64,000 nucleotides of DNA from Ktedonosporobacter rubrisoli (GCF_004208415.1 NZ_CP035758.1:434001-498000), one strand, 5' to 3'; shown: positions 18,141-27,849, counted from the stretch's first letter. The notes: generated by a model not told the origin, from the sequence alone. Numbers and translations are program-made.

Positions 18141-21100
18141 TCACCATCCATAGAGCTGGAATCCTGCCCAGTAAATTGGATCAGCAAAGGGACGTGTGTC
18201 AGGGTCACCACGCACTGCTAACTCTTGCAAGTTCCCTTCAGCATCTTGCAGACTATAACGTGAGCTACGCAAGCGTTCAATGCTATCTTGCTCGCTAGCT
18301 TCAAATTGAAGTACGTTTTGATCAAACGGAAGGCCTCCTATGTCTGTCTTGCTGTCAGCTTCCTTTGTCTCAGCAGAATTAAGCGCTCGCGTGAGGTTAT
18401 CGGCTAACGGTTTTGTTGCTTGCCAGGTCTCCAGCTCACGATTGGTTACTGTGCGCAACCAGCTCTGAGCACGAGCCAGGGCTGTAGTCGGCGGCACGAT
18501 CTCCATATCAGGGAACCATTCCTGAGCAAAGCGTACCATGAGCAGATACGTTGCTCTGTCACTAACTGACCAGAGAGCGCCTAACACTGCCTGGGCCCCC
18601 GCTTGTAACATCCCTACCGCCAACGATCTCACTTCGTCTGGTGCCCCAAAGATGTCAGGTATGGCCGTTTGACAGGCAGAAAGAATAAGTAAGCGCAGGC
18701 CATGTATATTAGTCAGCGTCTCGTTGAGGGCATCAGCAAGCGTAAGGTGTTCACCATTTGCAAGTAATAAGCGTGACCGCAGATATTCATATTCTGCGGT
18801 AGCATGGCAGGAAACATCAACGACTTTTGCCGTGTGTAGTATCTCTAGCAGATGCGCCCGATCAGCATCATGCTGGATGAAAGCGCGTGCTGGATCGCCA
18901 CCTAGATGAGCCAGAGTTAGCGCCTCAGCTTCGCCCCAAGCTAAAGGTCGGGTCGTTGGGTAAGGATTGCCTAATGCAGCAACACCATGACGCTGTTGAG
19001 GATTATGCACTCTCTGCGCCAGAGATCGCGCACTGGGAGCCACCGAAGCTACAAAGCGATCTGCCAGCGTTATTATTTGGCCGTCCCGTTCTTCTAATGG
19101 GGCAGCCAGAAGCGGTAATGCAGCCAAAAGATCGCAGGGAATAAGCGTCACACTGCTTACATGCTCCTGCTGCAGCCAGTCTGCTAATGGGCGTAGTGCC
19201 GCTTTGGCCAGCCAGTTCAAGCTCTGCCGGAGTTCGTGGCAAAGGAAGTAGAGATTGAAGCCATGGCGCAAGCGTAACCTTTGATCTTTTGATAGCTCTT
19301 GCCAGGGTTTCTCCGCCATATATCGCAGAGCACGGCTTCTCTTGATTTCCTGGGCCGCTCTATCTAGAGTACTCGTCAGATGCTCATACTGACAAAAAGC
19401 GTGGAGGCGGTTGGCCGATTCGGCCAAGGACTCTCCCTCCCACGATTGTCTCAATGCTTTTAGACCTCTTTCCTGCTGGGCTAAGGCATATCCTCCAATA
19501 AATCGAGATGTATCATCAGGCGTAGTAGTTACCATGAGTTTTCTTACCATCGCATCGGTAAGCTCTGGCAGATTTAGGATGGCAAAGCGGGCTGAAGTAC
19601 CTGTCTCCGGATTTTTGCCAAGAACACCTAATGCCAGCCCACCATACTGGGTTGGCAGCACATAGATTATGGCATGACCAGCAGGTTTCTCAGAGAGGAG
19701 CTGCAGTAGTGTCTCAGCCCGAAAGTCTTCGAGGAGAAAATCAGCAGGATCGCGGGCCGCACGAATGGCTTCAACGGTAGCATCAAAAGCTTTTTTTGCC
19801 TCATTCACTGCTGCAACTCGCGCCAGCCATTCCCTAGAAGAGGTGGCCTGCTTAGAAATAGCTAGCTGATGCACAGCAGCCCGAGCCTGCTGTAGCATAC
19901 TACGATGCAAGATATAGCTCTCACGCCTCTGCGGATCGTTAATACGCTGTGGATCGGCAGCAGAAAGTAAACGTGCATTGGCTAAGCTGCGTGCGCGCCC
20001 ACGTTCAACCGTCTCTGCGGCCTCATCAAAGCGACCTAAGCGCACTAGAGCAACAGCATCTAGTAAGACTCCCCCACCTCCCTGGCTGAGAATCGTGTCC
20101 ATCTCCTTCACACCTGCTGTCAATGCAAGAAGATCGTCCTCGGCCTTCTGTGCGTTGGCCGCCGTAGTATGGGCCAGTTCCCACATCTCGCTGTCAAGGG
20201 CACAAGCAGCCAGATTCAGAGAAGCAGACATATGCAACTCAGGAAATATCTGGCGTGTATAGATACGTAGCGCTGCCTGAAAACAGTCAATGGCTTTCTC
20301 ACTATTCTCTTGCGCATTTCCTCGCTTACGCCTGCTATAAACGCCACCTAAATTATTCTGCGACCTCGCCCATTCTACCGGAAAATCTTGCTCAGTAAAC
20401 ACCCGTAAGCTCTCTTGGAAACAGGCAATGGCCTTCTCACTATTCTCTTCTGGGTTCTCTTCCATCAAGCTCAAAAGATTGCCCAGATTGTTTTGCGTTG
20501 TTGCCCATTCTACAGGAAATTGCCGTTCAGTTCGTACCTTCAATGCTTTCTGGTAACACTGAAGTGCTTTTTGCCTGTTTTCAAAGATATCACCATGGAA
20601 ATACATACATAGAACGTTGCCCAGATTGTTTTGTGTCGTTGCCCATTCCACAGGAAACTCCTGTTCGTTAAAGACACGCAACGCTTGATAGAAGCAGTTG
20701 ATAGCCCGAGCCTGGTTCTGCATATAGTGATCGTGAAGACGTTCCAGGTAAAGCGATCCCATATTGGTTAGGAGCATAGCCTGGTCGCGCGGAGTATCCT
20801 GCTCAGTAAAAACACGCAATGCCGCTTTATAACATTGGATGGACTTTTCTTGATTCTCTTCCCTATTGCCCAGCAAGCGGCTGCGATAAGCCAGGCCAAG
20901 ATAATTTTGGGTCTGAGCCCACTCGCGCGGGGTATCTTGCTCAGTGAAGACGCGCAACGCCGCTTGAAAACAAGCGATGGCCTTCTCAATATTGCTGGTC
21001 TGATCCCCTTGTAGATACTCGTGATAAAGCGAACCCAGAGCATTCTGATTTAGTGCCCAGGCAATGGGGTAACGGACTTCAGTATAAATACTGAGAGCGA

Positions 21101-22022
21101 ACAAAAGATGAGCAAGCTCTTGCTGTTGAAGTTGTGGTTTATCCAGACCACGCACATCGTTATAGGCCTGCTGAAGCCGAACATACATCTCCGCCAGAAT
21201 CTCAGGCATATCAGAAGCAAACTCTCTCTGACCGCACTTAATTGCTTCCTGCCAGAGAGCGATACGTTCTCTAGCCGTCTGATAGCGACGACCACGCTCA
21301 CCTAAAGCCTGATCGCGCTCAAAGCACGTGCTCAGCCAATCAGGAATGTCAAGAGCAAAACCACCAAACTGATTTACATAGGCCTCGCGAACAGCTTGTA
21401 CATTTCCGCCGCGTCTACGTGCATCAAAAAGAAGCTCCCAAAGTATATTCGCGGCCACAAGCGAACTGCCAAGTGATCCCGAATCCTGTAGCAGAGAGGT
21501 AAGCCTGCCGAGGAACAAGGCAAGGCCCTTATAACTGAGAAGTTCCAAATGCTCTTCGAGAAAACGCCTTTGAGCTCGCCTATCCATCATCAAAAGCAAC
21601 CATTGCAGCTGCGTTGTGGTAAGCTGCTGATCAGCTGCATTGTCTACAAAAGTCTGAAGAAAGAATTTCCAAGCCTTCTTAATGCCAGTACGACACGCAC
21701 GATCAAGCAGCTCAGCAATGAGGAGCATAAATGCAGCCTGAGTGGGATCTGTGCGACGATATTCCAGAGCCATCTGTACCACCAAGGCAATGGCGTTATC
21801 GGTCAACAACACTTTTTGCTCACGCTCCAGCACCCGACGCATGCCTTTCCCTGCTCCAACTGAGAACAGCTTAGACAAGGCCATGTTCACTGTGATAGGA
21901 TCTGGTCCAGCAGGCGTGAAAACTGGAATACCCATACTAGGCAATGATGGCAATGATGAGCTATTTTTCAGCTTCGGGGCTGAAGAAAACAGATGCTGGT
22001 GTAAGCGTTCTAACCACGGCAT
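18141..22022 (-). CDS. TPR-CHAT protein (caspase-like protease fold)
   Basis: This 1293-residue protein has an N-terminal helical region (about 1-330), then seven or more tetratricopeptide-like repeats of about 45 residues with a recurring pattern (CFQAALRVFTEQDTPREWAQ, TQNNLGNVL), a linker, and a C-terminal CHAT domain. The CHAT dyad is visible: His1073 in DVSCHATAEY and Cys1117 in LILSACQTA, followed by GMLQAGAQAVLGALWSVSD. CHAT domains are caspase-fold cysteine peptidases found in bacterial stress and defence proteins, usually activated through their repeat region. GGAG 8 nt upstream supports the ATG. There is no gasdermin, CRISPR or reverse transcriptase gene nearby; the substrate is unknown. 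Confidence 0.9.
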   Translation of the reverse strand: MPWLERLHQHLFSSAPKLKNSSSLPSLPSMGIPVFTPAGPDPITVNMALSKLFSVGAGKGMRRVLEREQKVLLTDNAIALVVQMALEYRRTDPTQAAFMLLIAELLDRACRTGIKKAWKFFLQTFVDNAADQQLTTTQLQWLLLMMDRRAQRRFLEEHLELLSYKGLALFLGRLTSLLQDSGSLGSSLVAANILWELLFDARRRGGNVQAVREAYVNQFGGFALDIPDWLSTCFERDQALGERGRRYQTARERIALWQEAIKCGQREFASDMPEILAEMYVRLQQAYNDVRGLDKPQLQQQELAHLLFALSIYTEVRYPIAWALNQNALGSLYHEYLQGDQTSNIEKAIACFQAALRVFTEQDTPREWAQTQNYLGLAYRSRLLGNREENQEKSIQCYKAALRVFTEQDTPRDQAMLLTNMGSLYLERLHDHYMQNQARAINCFYQALRVFNEQEFPVEWATTQNNLGNVLCMYFHGDIFENRQKALQCYQKALKVRTERQFPVEWATTQNNLGNLLSLMEENPEENSEKAIACFQESLRVFTEQDFPVEWARSQNNLGGVYSRRKRGNAQENSEKAIDCFQAALRIYTRQIFPELHMSASLNLAACALDSEMWELAHTTAANAQKAEDDLLALTAGVKEMDTILSQGGGGVLLDAVALVRLGRFDEAAETVERGRARSLANARLLSAADPQRINDPQRRESYILHRSMLQQARAAVHQLAISKQATSSREWLARVAAVNEAKKAFDATVEAIRAARDPADFLLEDFRAETLLQLLSEKPAGHAIIYVLPTQYGGLALGVLGKNPETGTSARFAILNLPELTDAMVRKLMVTTTPDDTSRFIGGYALAQQERGLKALRQSWEGESLAESANRLHAFCQYEHLTSTLDRAAQEIKRSRALRYMAEKPWQELSKDQRLRLRHGFNLYFLCHELRQSLNWLAKAALRPLADWLQQEHVSSVTLIPCDLLAALPLLAAPLEERDGQIITLADRFVASVAPSARSLAQRVHNPQQRHGVAALGNPYPTTRPLAWGEAEALTLAHLGGDPARAFIQHDADRAHLLEILHTAKVVDVSCHATAEYEYLRSRLLLANGEHLTLADALNETLTNIHGLRLLILSACQTAIPDIFGAPDEVRSLAVGMLQAGAQAVLGALWSVSDRATYLLMVRFAQEWFPDMEIVPPTTALARAQSWLRTVTNRELETWQATKPLADNLTRALNSAETKEADSKTDIGGLPFDQNVLQFEASEQDSIERLRSSRYSLQDAEGNLQELAVRGDPDTRPFADPIYWAGFQLYGW

Positions 22023-22220
22023 AGAGGAATCTCCATATAAGCAGATGCTAACAGGATGACATTCTACAGGAGAAGCTCAGCAAAAAATTCCTAACATCGG
22101 TTACAATTGCTCATAACGAAATTATAGCAAGAAGAGTACAAAAATCTCTACTCAAATACTTATGAATTTGCAACATAATAATCTTTAGATATTCTAGAGA
22201 ATAGAAGAGGAGAATATTTC
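22023..22220. other. AT-rich divergent intergenic region
   Basis: This 198-bp A/T-rich spacer separates the CHAT gene and the broken plus-strand gene. It probably holds both promoters; no palindrome or strong hexamer pair stands out. Confidence 0.3.
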
Positions 22221-22656
22221 ATGACATCATCGGGCTATAATCTCTTTGCTGTCATGCTTGCGGGGTGGTTACAGGCCCTACTCGATATGTCAGACGCGCC
22301 TCCAGGCAAAGCAATGCTCGATGACTAACACGCCTGGGTATGGTCGATGATTTTCAGGGCATAGATGACCGCTTGCACTCCAAGACTGTACGGCGCTTGA
22401 AGCGTTCCCTTATGGTAGCAGGGCAGTTTCCAGTTTTCAGCAAGGCCGATATGTGCGAGATGGCACGTACTTTTAGATTGAGCAGTAATGAGAAACGACG
22501 GCTACGCACAGCCTTTTAGCTACTGGGATGGAAACCAAGCAGGCTCCTCGTATTGGCATTGAACTAGCATTGCAGGCCGCCAGGAGTCTATTGCCTCTTA
22601 TCAAAGATGGCTTGGAGCAACTAGAATATGATGAAGCGCCAGGCAAGCCCCTTTGA
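22221..22656 (+). pseudogene. Broken small helix-turn-helix-like gene (three frames)
   Basis: Three consecutive segments in different frames read as one protein. Segment 1 starts at an ATG at 22221 with AGAGGAG upstream (MTSSGYNLFAVMLAGWLQAL) and stops at 22326. Segment 2 (22340-22519) reads DRLHSKTVRRLKRSLMVAG, then FSKADMCEMARTFRLSSNEK and stops after RRLRTAF. Segment 3 (to 22656) continues with ATGMETKQAPRIGIELALQA and ends EYDEAPGKPL. The middle resembles a small helix-turn-helix regulator of about 145 residues. Two frame changes and a good start site argue for recent decay or sequence errors. Confidence 0.5.
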
Positions 22657-22672
22657 GCAGAAAGGGCTTGCC
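22642..22672. terminator. Strong bidirectional hairpin
   Basis: GGCAAGCCC (22642-22650) pairs perfectly with GGGCTTGCC (22664-22672), with a 13-nt loop and TTCT after it. It overlaps the end of the broken gene and lies 22 bp from the convergent MFS gene end, so it can serve both. Confidence 0.7.
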
Positions 22673-22693
22673 TTCTCAGACAAAACTTCATTG

Positions 22694-23956
22694 TTAGTAC
22701 TTCAAGGCACGAGCGAGAAGGGCCAGGACGAGGGCTGCAAGCAATGCGCCAACCATGATGCTCAAGATGCCAGCATTAAAGTTGCCCGTCAGGGCCACAA
22801 TCGTGCCGGGAATAAGCGAGCCACCTACACCACCAATGAGGATAGAGATTCCATTATAGAGCCCGGTACCCGCTCCCACGCGCTCCTGCGGCACCAGGCG
22901 CTGGACAATCGCATATTCCTGCGCGGTATAGGCGCTCTGGCAGAAAACAGCCGCCGAAAAAAAGCTCACCAGCGGCACAAGACCATTAGCAGTAGCAGCG
23001 AAGAAAACCAGTACGCCAGCCAGAAATAGGCCCACACTGGCCAGAAAAGCGCGCCGATTCAGTTTGTCGCCAAGATAGGCCATAATGAAGACGCTGACAA
23101 TACCTGAGGTGAAGACTAGCGCAAGCGGCCAGCCAAGCTGATCAAAGTTTATGCCTTTAGCGCGCGTGAAGTAGGTCGGCAGCCAGTTGAGTACGCCGAA
23201 GCCGCAGAAAGCGTTGAGCGCCCCGCCACAGACATAAAGCCAGAAACGCCTATCGCGCACATAGCTGGCTGCTGGCTGGTCGGGAGAAGAAATGGTAAGA
23301 TTTTTTACTACGAGTTCGGCTACCTGGGCAGCTTGCAGTTCCGTCATAGCCTCTTGCGTGGGATTGTCAGCTACGACCAGCCAGACAAGCGGAACCGAGA
23401 TCAGCAAACCAACGCAGCCCAGCACGGCAAAAGCTATGCGCCAGCCTACCATTGAAATAAGTGGAACCAGCAATAGCGGACCCAGGGCTGTTGCCACTAG
23501 AATACCTACATTCCAGATTGCATTGGCCCGCGAACGCTCATGAGCCGCGAACCAGCGGCTGGTAATCGCACTCATCATTGGCACATGCATACCTTCGCCC
23601 ACCCCCAGCAAGAGGCGCAGCCCGATCAGCGCCGCCAGCATCTGGCCCAACGGTGCGCTCAAAATAGTGCAGACCGAAAAAGCCGTAATCGCGATCAGCA
23701 TGCTGCGTTTCGGTCCAAAGCGTTCAGCAAAGGGGCTGAGCAGCATATTGGAGAGGCCGTAAGCCAGAAAGAAGGCTGCAAGCAAGAATTGGCCATTGCT
23801 GCCAATCTCTTTATTGCTCCACCCATAATCATGAGCAATTTGCGGAAGGGCCAGGGCCAAATTATTGCGGTCCAGATAATTTACAAAGAGAGTCACGGCA
23901 AGAACAAGCGGAATGCGCCAGCGCATCCCTTGCGTCAGGATAGCAGCTTTTTGCAT
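22694..23956 (-). CDS. MFS transporter, anion:cation symporter-like
   Basis: This 420-residue, twelve-helix major facilitator opens with FVNYLDRNNLALALPQIAHDY, typical of the ACS group (hexuronate, tartrate, phthalate carriers), with the loop motif FAERFGPKRSM between helices 2 and 3. The start is 19 nt after the PLP enzyme stop on the same strand, so the two are probably co-transcribed. It may import the substrate or export the product of that enzyme, but specificity cannot be read from sequence. Confidence 0.88.
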   Translation of the reverse strand: MQKAAILTQGMRWRIPLVLAVTLFVNYLDRNNLALALPQIAHDYGWSNKEIGSNGQFLLAAFFLAYGLSNMLLSPFAERFGPKRSMLIAITAFSVCTILSAPLGQMLAALIGLRLLLGVGEGMHVPMMSAITSRWFAAHERSRANAIWNVGILVATALGPLLLVPLISMVGWRIAFAVLGCVGLLISVPLVWLVVADNPTQEAMTELQAAQVAELVVKNLTISSPDQPAASYVRDRRFWLYVCGGALNAFCGFGVLNWLPTYFTRAKGINFDQLGWPLALVFTSGIVSVFIMAYLGDKLNRRAFLASVGLFLAGVLVFFAATANGLVPLVSFFSAAVFCQSAYTAQEYAIVQRLVPQERVGAGTGLYNGISILIGGVGGSLIPGTIVALTGNFNAGILSIMVGALLAALVLALLARALKY

Positions 23957-23975
23957 AGTGCCCCTCGCAAAAATA

Positions 23976-25412
23976 TCAGGCGTAAAGACTATTCAAATAC
24001 TCCAGCAGCAGTGTACCAACCAGGGAATCGGGCAAGGCATCGAGGACAGTATTGATGCGCGCAAAATTGCTGGGCAGGCGACCGGGCTCAACTCCGGCCA
24101 GAGCAACTATCCGCGCAAAGGTTTCGGCGTCGGGCTGGGCCATCAAGCGCTCAACCTCGGCCTTCAAGGCCAGCGCTTCTTGTGCTCCGGCATTACCTCT
24201 CTCCTTTAAGGTGGCAATACTTTCGCGTAACGCCTGAAGGAATTCGGCCACGTGACCAACCGTCGAATAGTGGACGCTCACGTGAAGGTTGGCCGGCCCT
24301 CCGCCTGCGCTAAACTGCGGCTGTAAGGTCCAGCCACGTCGTGTCATCTCATCATCGAGCTCAAAAATATTCAGCGTCCTAGAGGCCAGAGCAAACATAC
24401 ACATAGCCGGCTCGCCCAGCACATACACATCATCGAGCTCCAGTATACCCTCAAGCATCTGGCGCGTGGCCTCGCTCACTTCGCGTACTATGCGCAAATA
24501 GCCGTCTTCACCAAGATAATTCAGGGCGGCCCAGGCTCCCGCTACAGGACCTCCCGATTTGCTGGAAAGCACAGTGGTATTCAGCACGCTATAGGAGGTG
24601 GTTTCGGCGCTGGCAAAAAAAGCATAGCGCCGCAAGGCCCGCTGCCGGTAGAGGATCACAGAGACATTCTTCGGCGCATAGCCATATTTGTGCATATCGA
24701 CCGAGAGCGAGGTCACGCCGGGCACGCTGAGGTCAAAGGGTGGTATAGGATAGCCAGCTTTGCGCAAGAGTGAAAGGTGAATGCCCCCCACGCAGGCATC
24801 GACATGAAAACAGAGATTATGCTCGCGGGCAATCTCAGCAATCTCGCTGATAGGATCGATGACGCCATGCGAATAGCAGGGAGCCGAGGCTACAAGGAGA
24901 ATCGTATTGGGTGTAATGGCCTGGCGCATGGCTGCAGGATCGGCGCGAAAGCTTTGCAGATCGAAGGGTGTAACAATAGTCTTCAGGCCAAGGTAATGCG
25001 CCGCCTTGTGAAAAGCTGGATGCGCCGTTTGGGAAAGCACAATCTCCGGCATGCTGATCTCCGGCCGTTCTACGCGCGCCTTATCACGCACAGACTTCAC
25101 CGCCAGCATAATGCTTTCTGTACCCCCGCTTGTGCAGTTGCCCACAACTTCGCCATCGCCTTGCAGTAGATCGACAACCATACGCACGACCTCATTCTCC
25201 AGCTGCAGGAGGCTGGGAAAAAGATTGGGATAGAGCGCGTTTTCGGTAAGAAAACGGGTATAGGCTTCCTTAACCACAGCCTCGGTCTCGCCACCAGGAT
25301 CATAGATACCAGTAAGAATCTTGCCCGCGCGCCACGAGACATCCCTTTCCTTGTACATCTCCAGGCGACGAAATAATTCTTCAGCAGGAAGGCCGTGAGC
25401 GGGAATGGGCAT
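23976..25412 (-). CDS. PLP-dependent decarboxylase/lyase (group II, SPL-like)
   Basis: This 478-residue type I PLP enzyme is related to glutamate/aromatic decarboxylases and sphingosine-1-phosphate lyase. Visible are the substrate loop NCTSGGTESIMLAV, the cofactor Asp region CFHVDACVGG, and the Schiff-base lysine in SVDMHKYGYAPKN. The RGWTLQPQFSAGGG and HVSVHYSTVG segments near the end resemble the SPL-like branch more than GadB. AAAGGAG 7 nt upstream fixes the start. It forms an operon with the MFS gene; a TetR gene lies upstream on the same strand. Confidence 0.85.
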   Translation of the reverse strand: MPIPAHGLPAEELFRRLEMYKERDVSWRAGKILTGIYDPGGETEAVVKEAYTRFLTENALYPNLFPSLLQLENEVVRMVVDLLQGDGEVVGNCTSGGTESIMLAVKSVRDKARVERPEISMPEIVLSQTAHPAFHKAAHYLGLKTIVTPFDLQSFRADPAAMRQAITPNTILLVASAPCYSHGVIDPISEIAEIAREHNLCFHVDACVGGIHLSLLRKAGYPIPPFDLSVPGVTSLSVDMHKYGYAPKNVSVILYRQRALRRYAFFASAETTSYSVLNTTVLSSKSGGPVAGAWAALNYLGEDGYLRIVREVSEATRQMLEGILELDDVYVLGEPAMCMFALASRTLNIFELDDEMTRRGWTLQPQFSAGGGPANLHVSVHYSTVGHVAEFLQALRESIATLKERGNAGAQEALALKAEVERLMAQPDAETFARIVALAGVEPGRLPSNFARINTVLDALPDSLVGTLLLEYLNSLYA

Positions 25413-25566
25413 AATATGCTCCTTTCAACGCGGCAAGCAGCCAGCATCGAGGATATAACAACGTGGACACACCTTTGTCCCGAGCTTTGTGCATAGAAAA
25501 TGGGCAAGGAAGATAGCAGACTAGCGATAGCTGCCAGGCTGCGAGAAATAGTGTTATCGTCAATGC

Positions 25567-26232
25567 TCAGGCCGTTGGAGCCAAGCCAAGCATAGTGATA
25601 AGATACATGTGTAGGTACGCCTTGAAAGCCTGGAGATTCTCCCGATTATTGGGATCGCCCCACCAAGCAGTCCAATCCACAGGGCCAGTCACGAAGTAGC
25701 CGTAAAGCATCCAATAAAAGCTGCGCAAGAAAACGTTTAGATCGAGATCCGCGCGAATCGTTCCCACTTGCTGAGCCTGGGCGAGCAGCTCATACAGCGG
25801 CTTATACACAGCGATGGAGAGCTCTGCCTCAAACGGCGTCAGCTCGTCGCGCTCCTCTAGCCAGCGCCGCATATACAGACGTGGGCGCGTGAGATCGCGC
25901 TGTAACAACTCGATAAGAGTATCAAGAAGCTCACCCAACACGCTTTTGAGGGCCTGGGCATCCTTCACAACATCGGCCCCGACATGATCCAGAACACCAG
26001 TAACCCAGGCTTGCTCCTCTTGATAGAGACTGCGCAATATCTGCATATAGAGCTCTCGCTTGCCTCCAGTATGATAATGAACCGTGGCAATATTAAGTCC
26101 GGTTGCGGCGGCTATCTCACGCGCCGAGACGCCATGATAACCATGCTCGGCAAAGAGCCGGGTCGCAATACGCAGAATTCGTTCATGGCTGGCCGCCTGT
26201 ATTGGTGTGCGCCTCTTGCTTAACATATCCAT
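25567..26232 (-). CDS. TetR-family regulator
   Basis: It is about 221 residues from the ATG at 26232 (a second ATG lies 6 nt inside). The HTH reads RIATRLFAEHGYHGVSAREIAAATGLNIATVHYHTGGK, and a C-terminal domain with a membrane-like amphipathic tail (RSFYWMLYGYFVTG) follows. It sits 154 bp upstream of the PLP/MFS pair, transcribed in the same direction. A palindrome overlaps its -10 box, consistent with autorepression; the downstream pair is the likely target. Confidence 0.88.
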   Translation of the reverse strand: MDMLSKRRTPIQAASHERILRIATRLFAEHGYHGVSAREIAAATGLNIATVHYHTGGKRELYMQILRSLYQEEQAWVTGVLDHVGADVVKDAQALKSVLGELLDTLIELLQRDLTRPRLYMRRWLEERDELTPFEAELSIAVYKPLYELLAQAQQVGTIRADLDLNVFLRSFYWMLYGYFVTGPVDWTAWWGDPNNRENLQAFKAYLHMYLITMLGLAPTA

Positions 26233-26250
26233 CCAACGTTTGATTGAATC

Positions 26251-26289
26251 ATACGTACAAGTATAGCCAGTGAGGCCGGAGCCTGTCAA
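26251..26289 (-). promoter_or_regulatory. Sigma-70 type promoter with overlapping palindrome
   Basis: On the minus strand TTGACA (26284-26289) and TATACT (26260-26265) are separated by 18 bp, upstream of the TetR start at 26232. A near-palindrome ATAC-n6-GTAT (26251-26264) covers the -10 element, a standard position for a TetR operator. Confidence 0.6.
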
Positions 26290-26568
26290 GTGCCTGGCTT
26301 AACAATATTTTTTGGCTTTCCTTTCTTACCGCTAAAATTACTCAAGTTATGCAAATAGCCTGATGTGTTAACTTTATGCTAATTGCTCTTAAAGAATATA
26401 GAAACTTTTCTGCAAATTAGGAATTATATACGAATTTCGCGGGGCAAGGCGCTACATTGTGTAGCATAAGCTTGACTATTTAAATAGGGAAAGGGAAACG
26501 ATGAGCGAAGTAGGTAAGAAAATTGAGACCTGCCCCTCGATTTACTATAGGGCAGGCCTCAAGCATGC
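26290..26568. other. AT-rich intergenic region with terminator
   Basis: CCTGCCC (26529-26535) and GGGCAGG (26550-26556) form a hairpin just downstream of the acyltransferase stop on the minus strand. A 36-codon plus-strand frame at 26501 with GGGAAAGGG upstream overlaps the acyltransferase end and is probably accidental. The rest is A/T-rich with no gene. Confidence 0.5.
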
Positions 26569-27750
26569 TTATAGAATAACGCGTACTCCTGGTAGCTTGC
26601 GCAGCAGATAAGCGCAGCCAAAGCAGAGTGGCACAGTGATGAGGGCGGCCACTGCCATTTTGAGCAACGGATAGAGCTGCAGGCCCGCAATGGCAACACA
26701 AAAGCCTGTCACCACCAGGGCATGGATAACATAGACCCCATAAGCCTCTCTAGAGAGCAATTTGCCCCAGAAGCCTTGCCGATTGAAGCGCTGTCGGAAA
26801 AGCACCAGCAGACCAAGGCTCATCCCCACACATAGGATAGCTTCCAGGAAGCAGACAAGGAGCCCACCGAAAAAGCTGTTTATTCCGCCCATCAATATAA
26901 TGCATATCGCACCTACTATGATTGTACAGAATGCGGCAGCCAGACCCAGCTTGCCCATCCAGGATGGCACATTCAAGAACCAGTTGCGCCGCGCCGCTAT
27001 CGTGCCAATGATAAACAGGCTAATGTACTGGGGGAAGTAGGCAATCTGGAAATTAAGCGGCTGAAACCACCAGCCAGTCGGGAACCAGATGCGCACGATA
27101 AAAGCTACCACAGCCAGGGCCAGGATGAACAGCCCGACAGCCAGCAAAGTCGGCGGCTTATTGGTCGCCTCAGCAGGCTTTGCCCATTTTTGGCTGAGCC
27201 AGCGCCAGAGCGCATAGCCACAGTCAAACAGCAAGAGCGCCTCGACAAACCAGAGTGGCCCGACCCCAAATGCTCCATAGTGGAGCAACAACTGCCAGAA
27301 AGGCATATGCATTCTGTAGCCAATATAGATTACAACTGGGTTGATCAAGAAGGTAAAGACGAGCAAGGGAATGCCCAGCCGCAGCAGCCTATCTCTGAGA
27401 AAGGCCTTTGCTCCTTTGCGCTCATATGAGCCTGGCGTGAAATAGCCAGAGAGCAAGAAAAACAAACCCATGAAGAAGGTCTGATTGACCACAACAAAAA
27501 TGGTTAACAGCCCTACAGTGGGAGGGTCCTTTGTCACTTCTTCATAATACCAGCCACCAGGCAGTCCACCGAATGCTCCGTAGGTGATGGCAAGATGGTG
27601 CAGCACGACAAGGATCGTCAGCACCACACGTAGATGATCGATGAAGAACAACCGGGGCCGCTTCTGCCTGGCTTCCTGGGCTGACCTTTCTTCGAGAGAT
27701 GATTGCATATCTATATTAGAAGAGATTACATCTTTAGCTTGAAATGACAT
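26569..27750 (-). CDS. Acyltransferase family 3 membrane protein
   Basis: This 393-residue, roughly ten-helix protein of the acyltransferase 3 family (OafA/MdoC-like) O-acylates surface glycans or small molecules in the membrane. The characteristic start RLFFIDHLRVVLTILVVLHH contains the conserved His region, followed by FFLLSGYFTPGSYERKGAKAF, in which the RxR-like loop precedes RDRLLRLGIPL. GAAAGGG upstream supports the ATG. Solitary; the acceptor is unknown. Confidence 0.87.
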   Translation of the reverse strand: MSFQAKDVISSNIDMQSSLEERSAQEARQKRPRLFFIDHLRVVLTILVVLHHLAITYGAFGGLPGGWYYEEVTKDPPTVGLLTIFVVVNQTFFMGLFFLLSGYFTPGSYERKGAKAFLRDRLLRLGIPLLVFTFLINPVVIYIGYRMHMPFWQLLLHYGAFGVGPLWFVEALLLFDCGYALWRWLSQKWAKPAEATNKPPTLLAVGLFILALAVVAFIVRIWFPTGWWFQPLNFQIAYFPQYISLFIIGTIAARRNWFLNVPSWMGKLGLAAAFCTIIVGAICIILMGGINSFFGGLLVCFLEAILCVGMSLGLLVLFRQRFNRQGFWGKLLSREAYGVYVIHALVVTGFCVAIAGLQLYPLLKMAVAALITVPLCFGCAYLLRKLPGVRVIL

Positions 27751-27849
27751 TTCAGGCCCTTTCTTTAAACATCTTCTCTAACACTTGGATAAGTTTTATA
27801 TTCACACTGATGTTCGCTCATAGGAACGACAGTTCAAGCAAGAAACTGA

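Noticed and set aside
18141..22022. Type III-E CRISPR (Craspase) partner for the TPR-CHAT protein
   Set aside because: No repeat array, Cas7-11-like gene or reverse transcriptase is visible anywhere in the window.
26501..26611. 36-codon plus-strand frame with a ribosome-site-like GGGAAAGGG
   Set aside because: It overlaps the end of the acyltransferase gene and its terminator hairpin, and its translation looks random.
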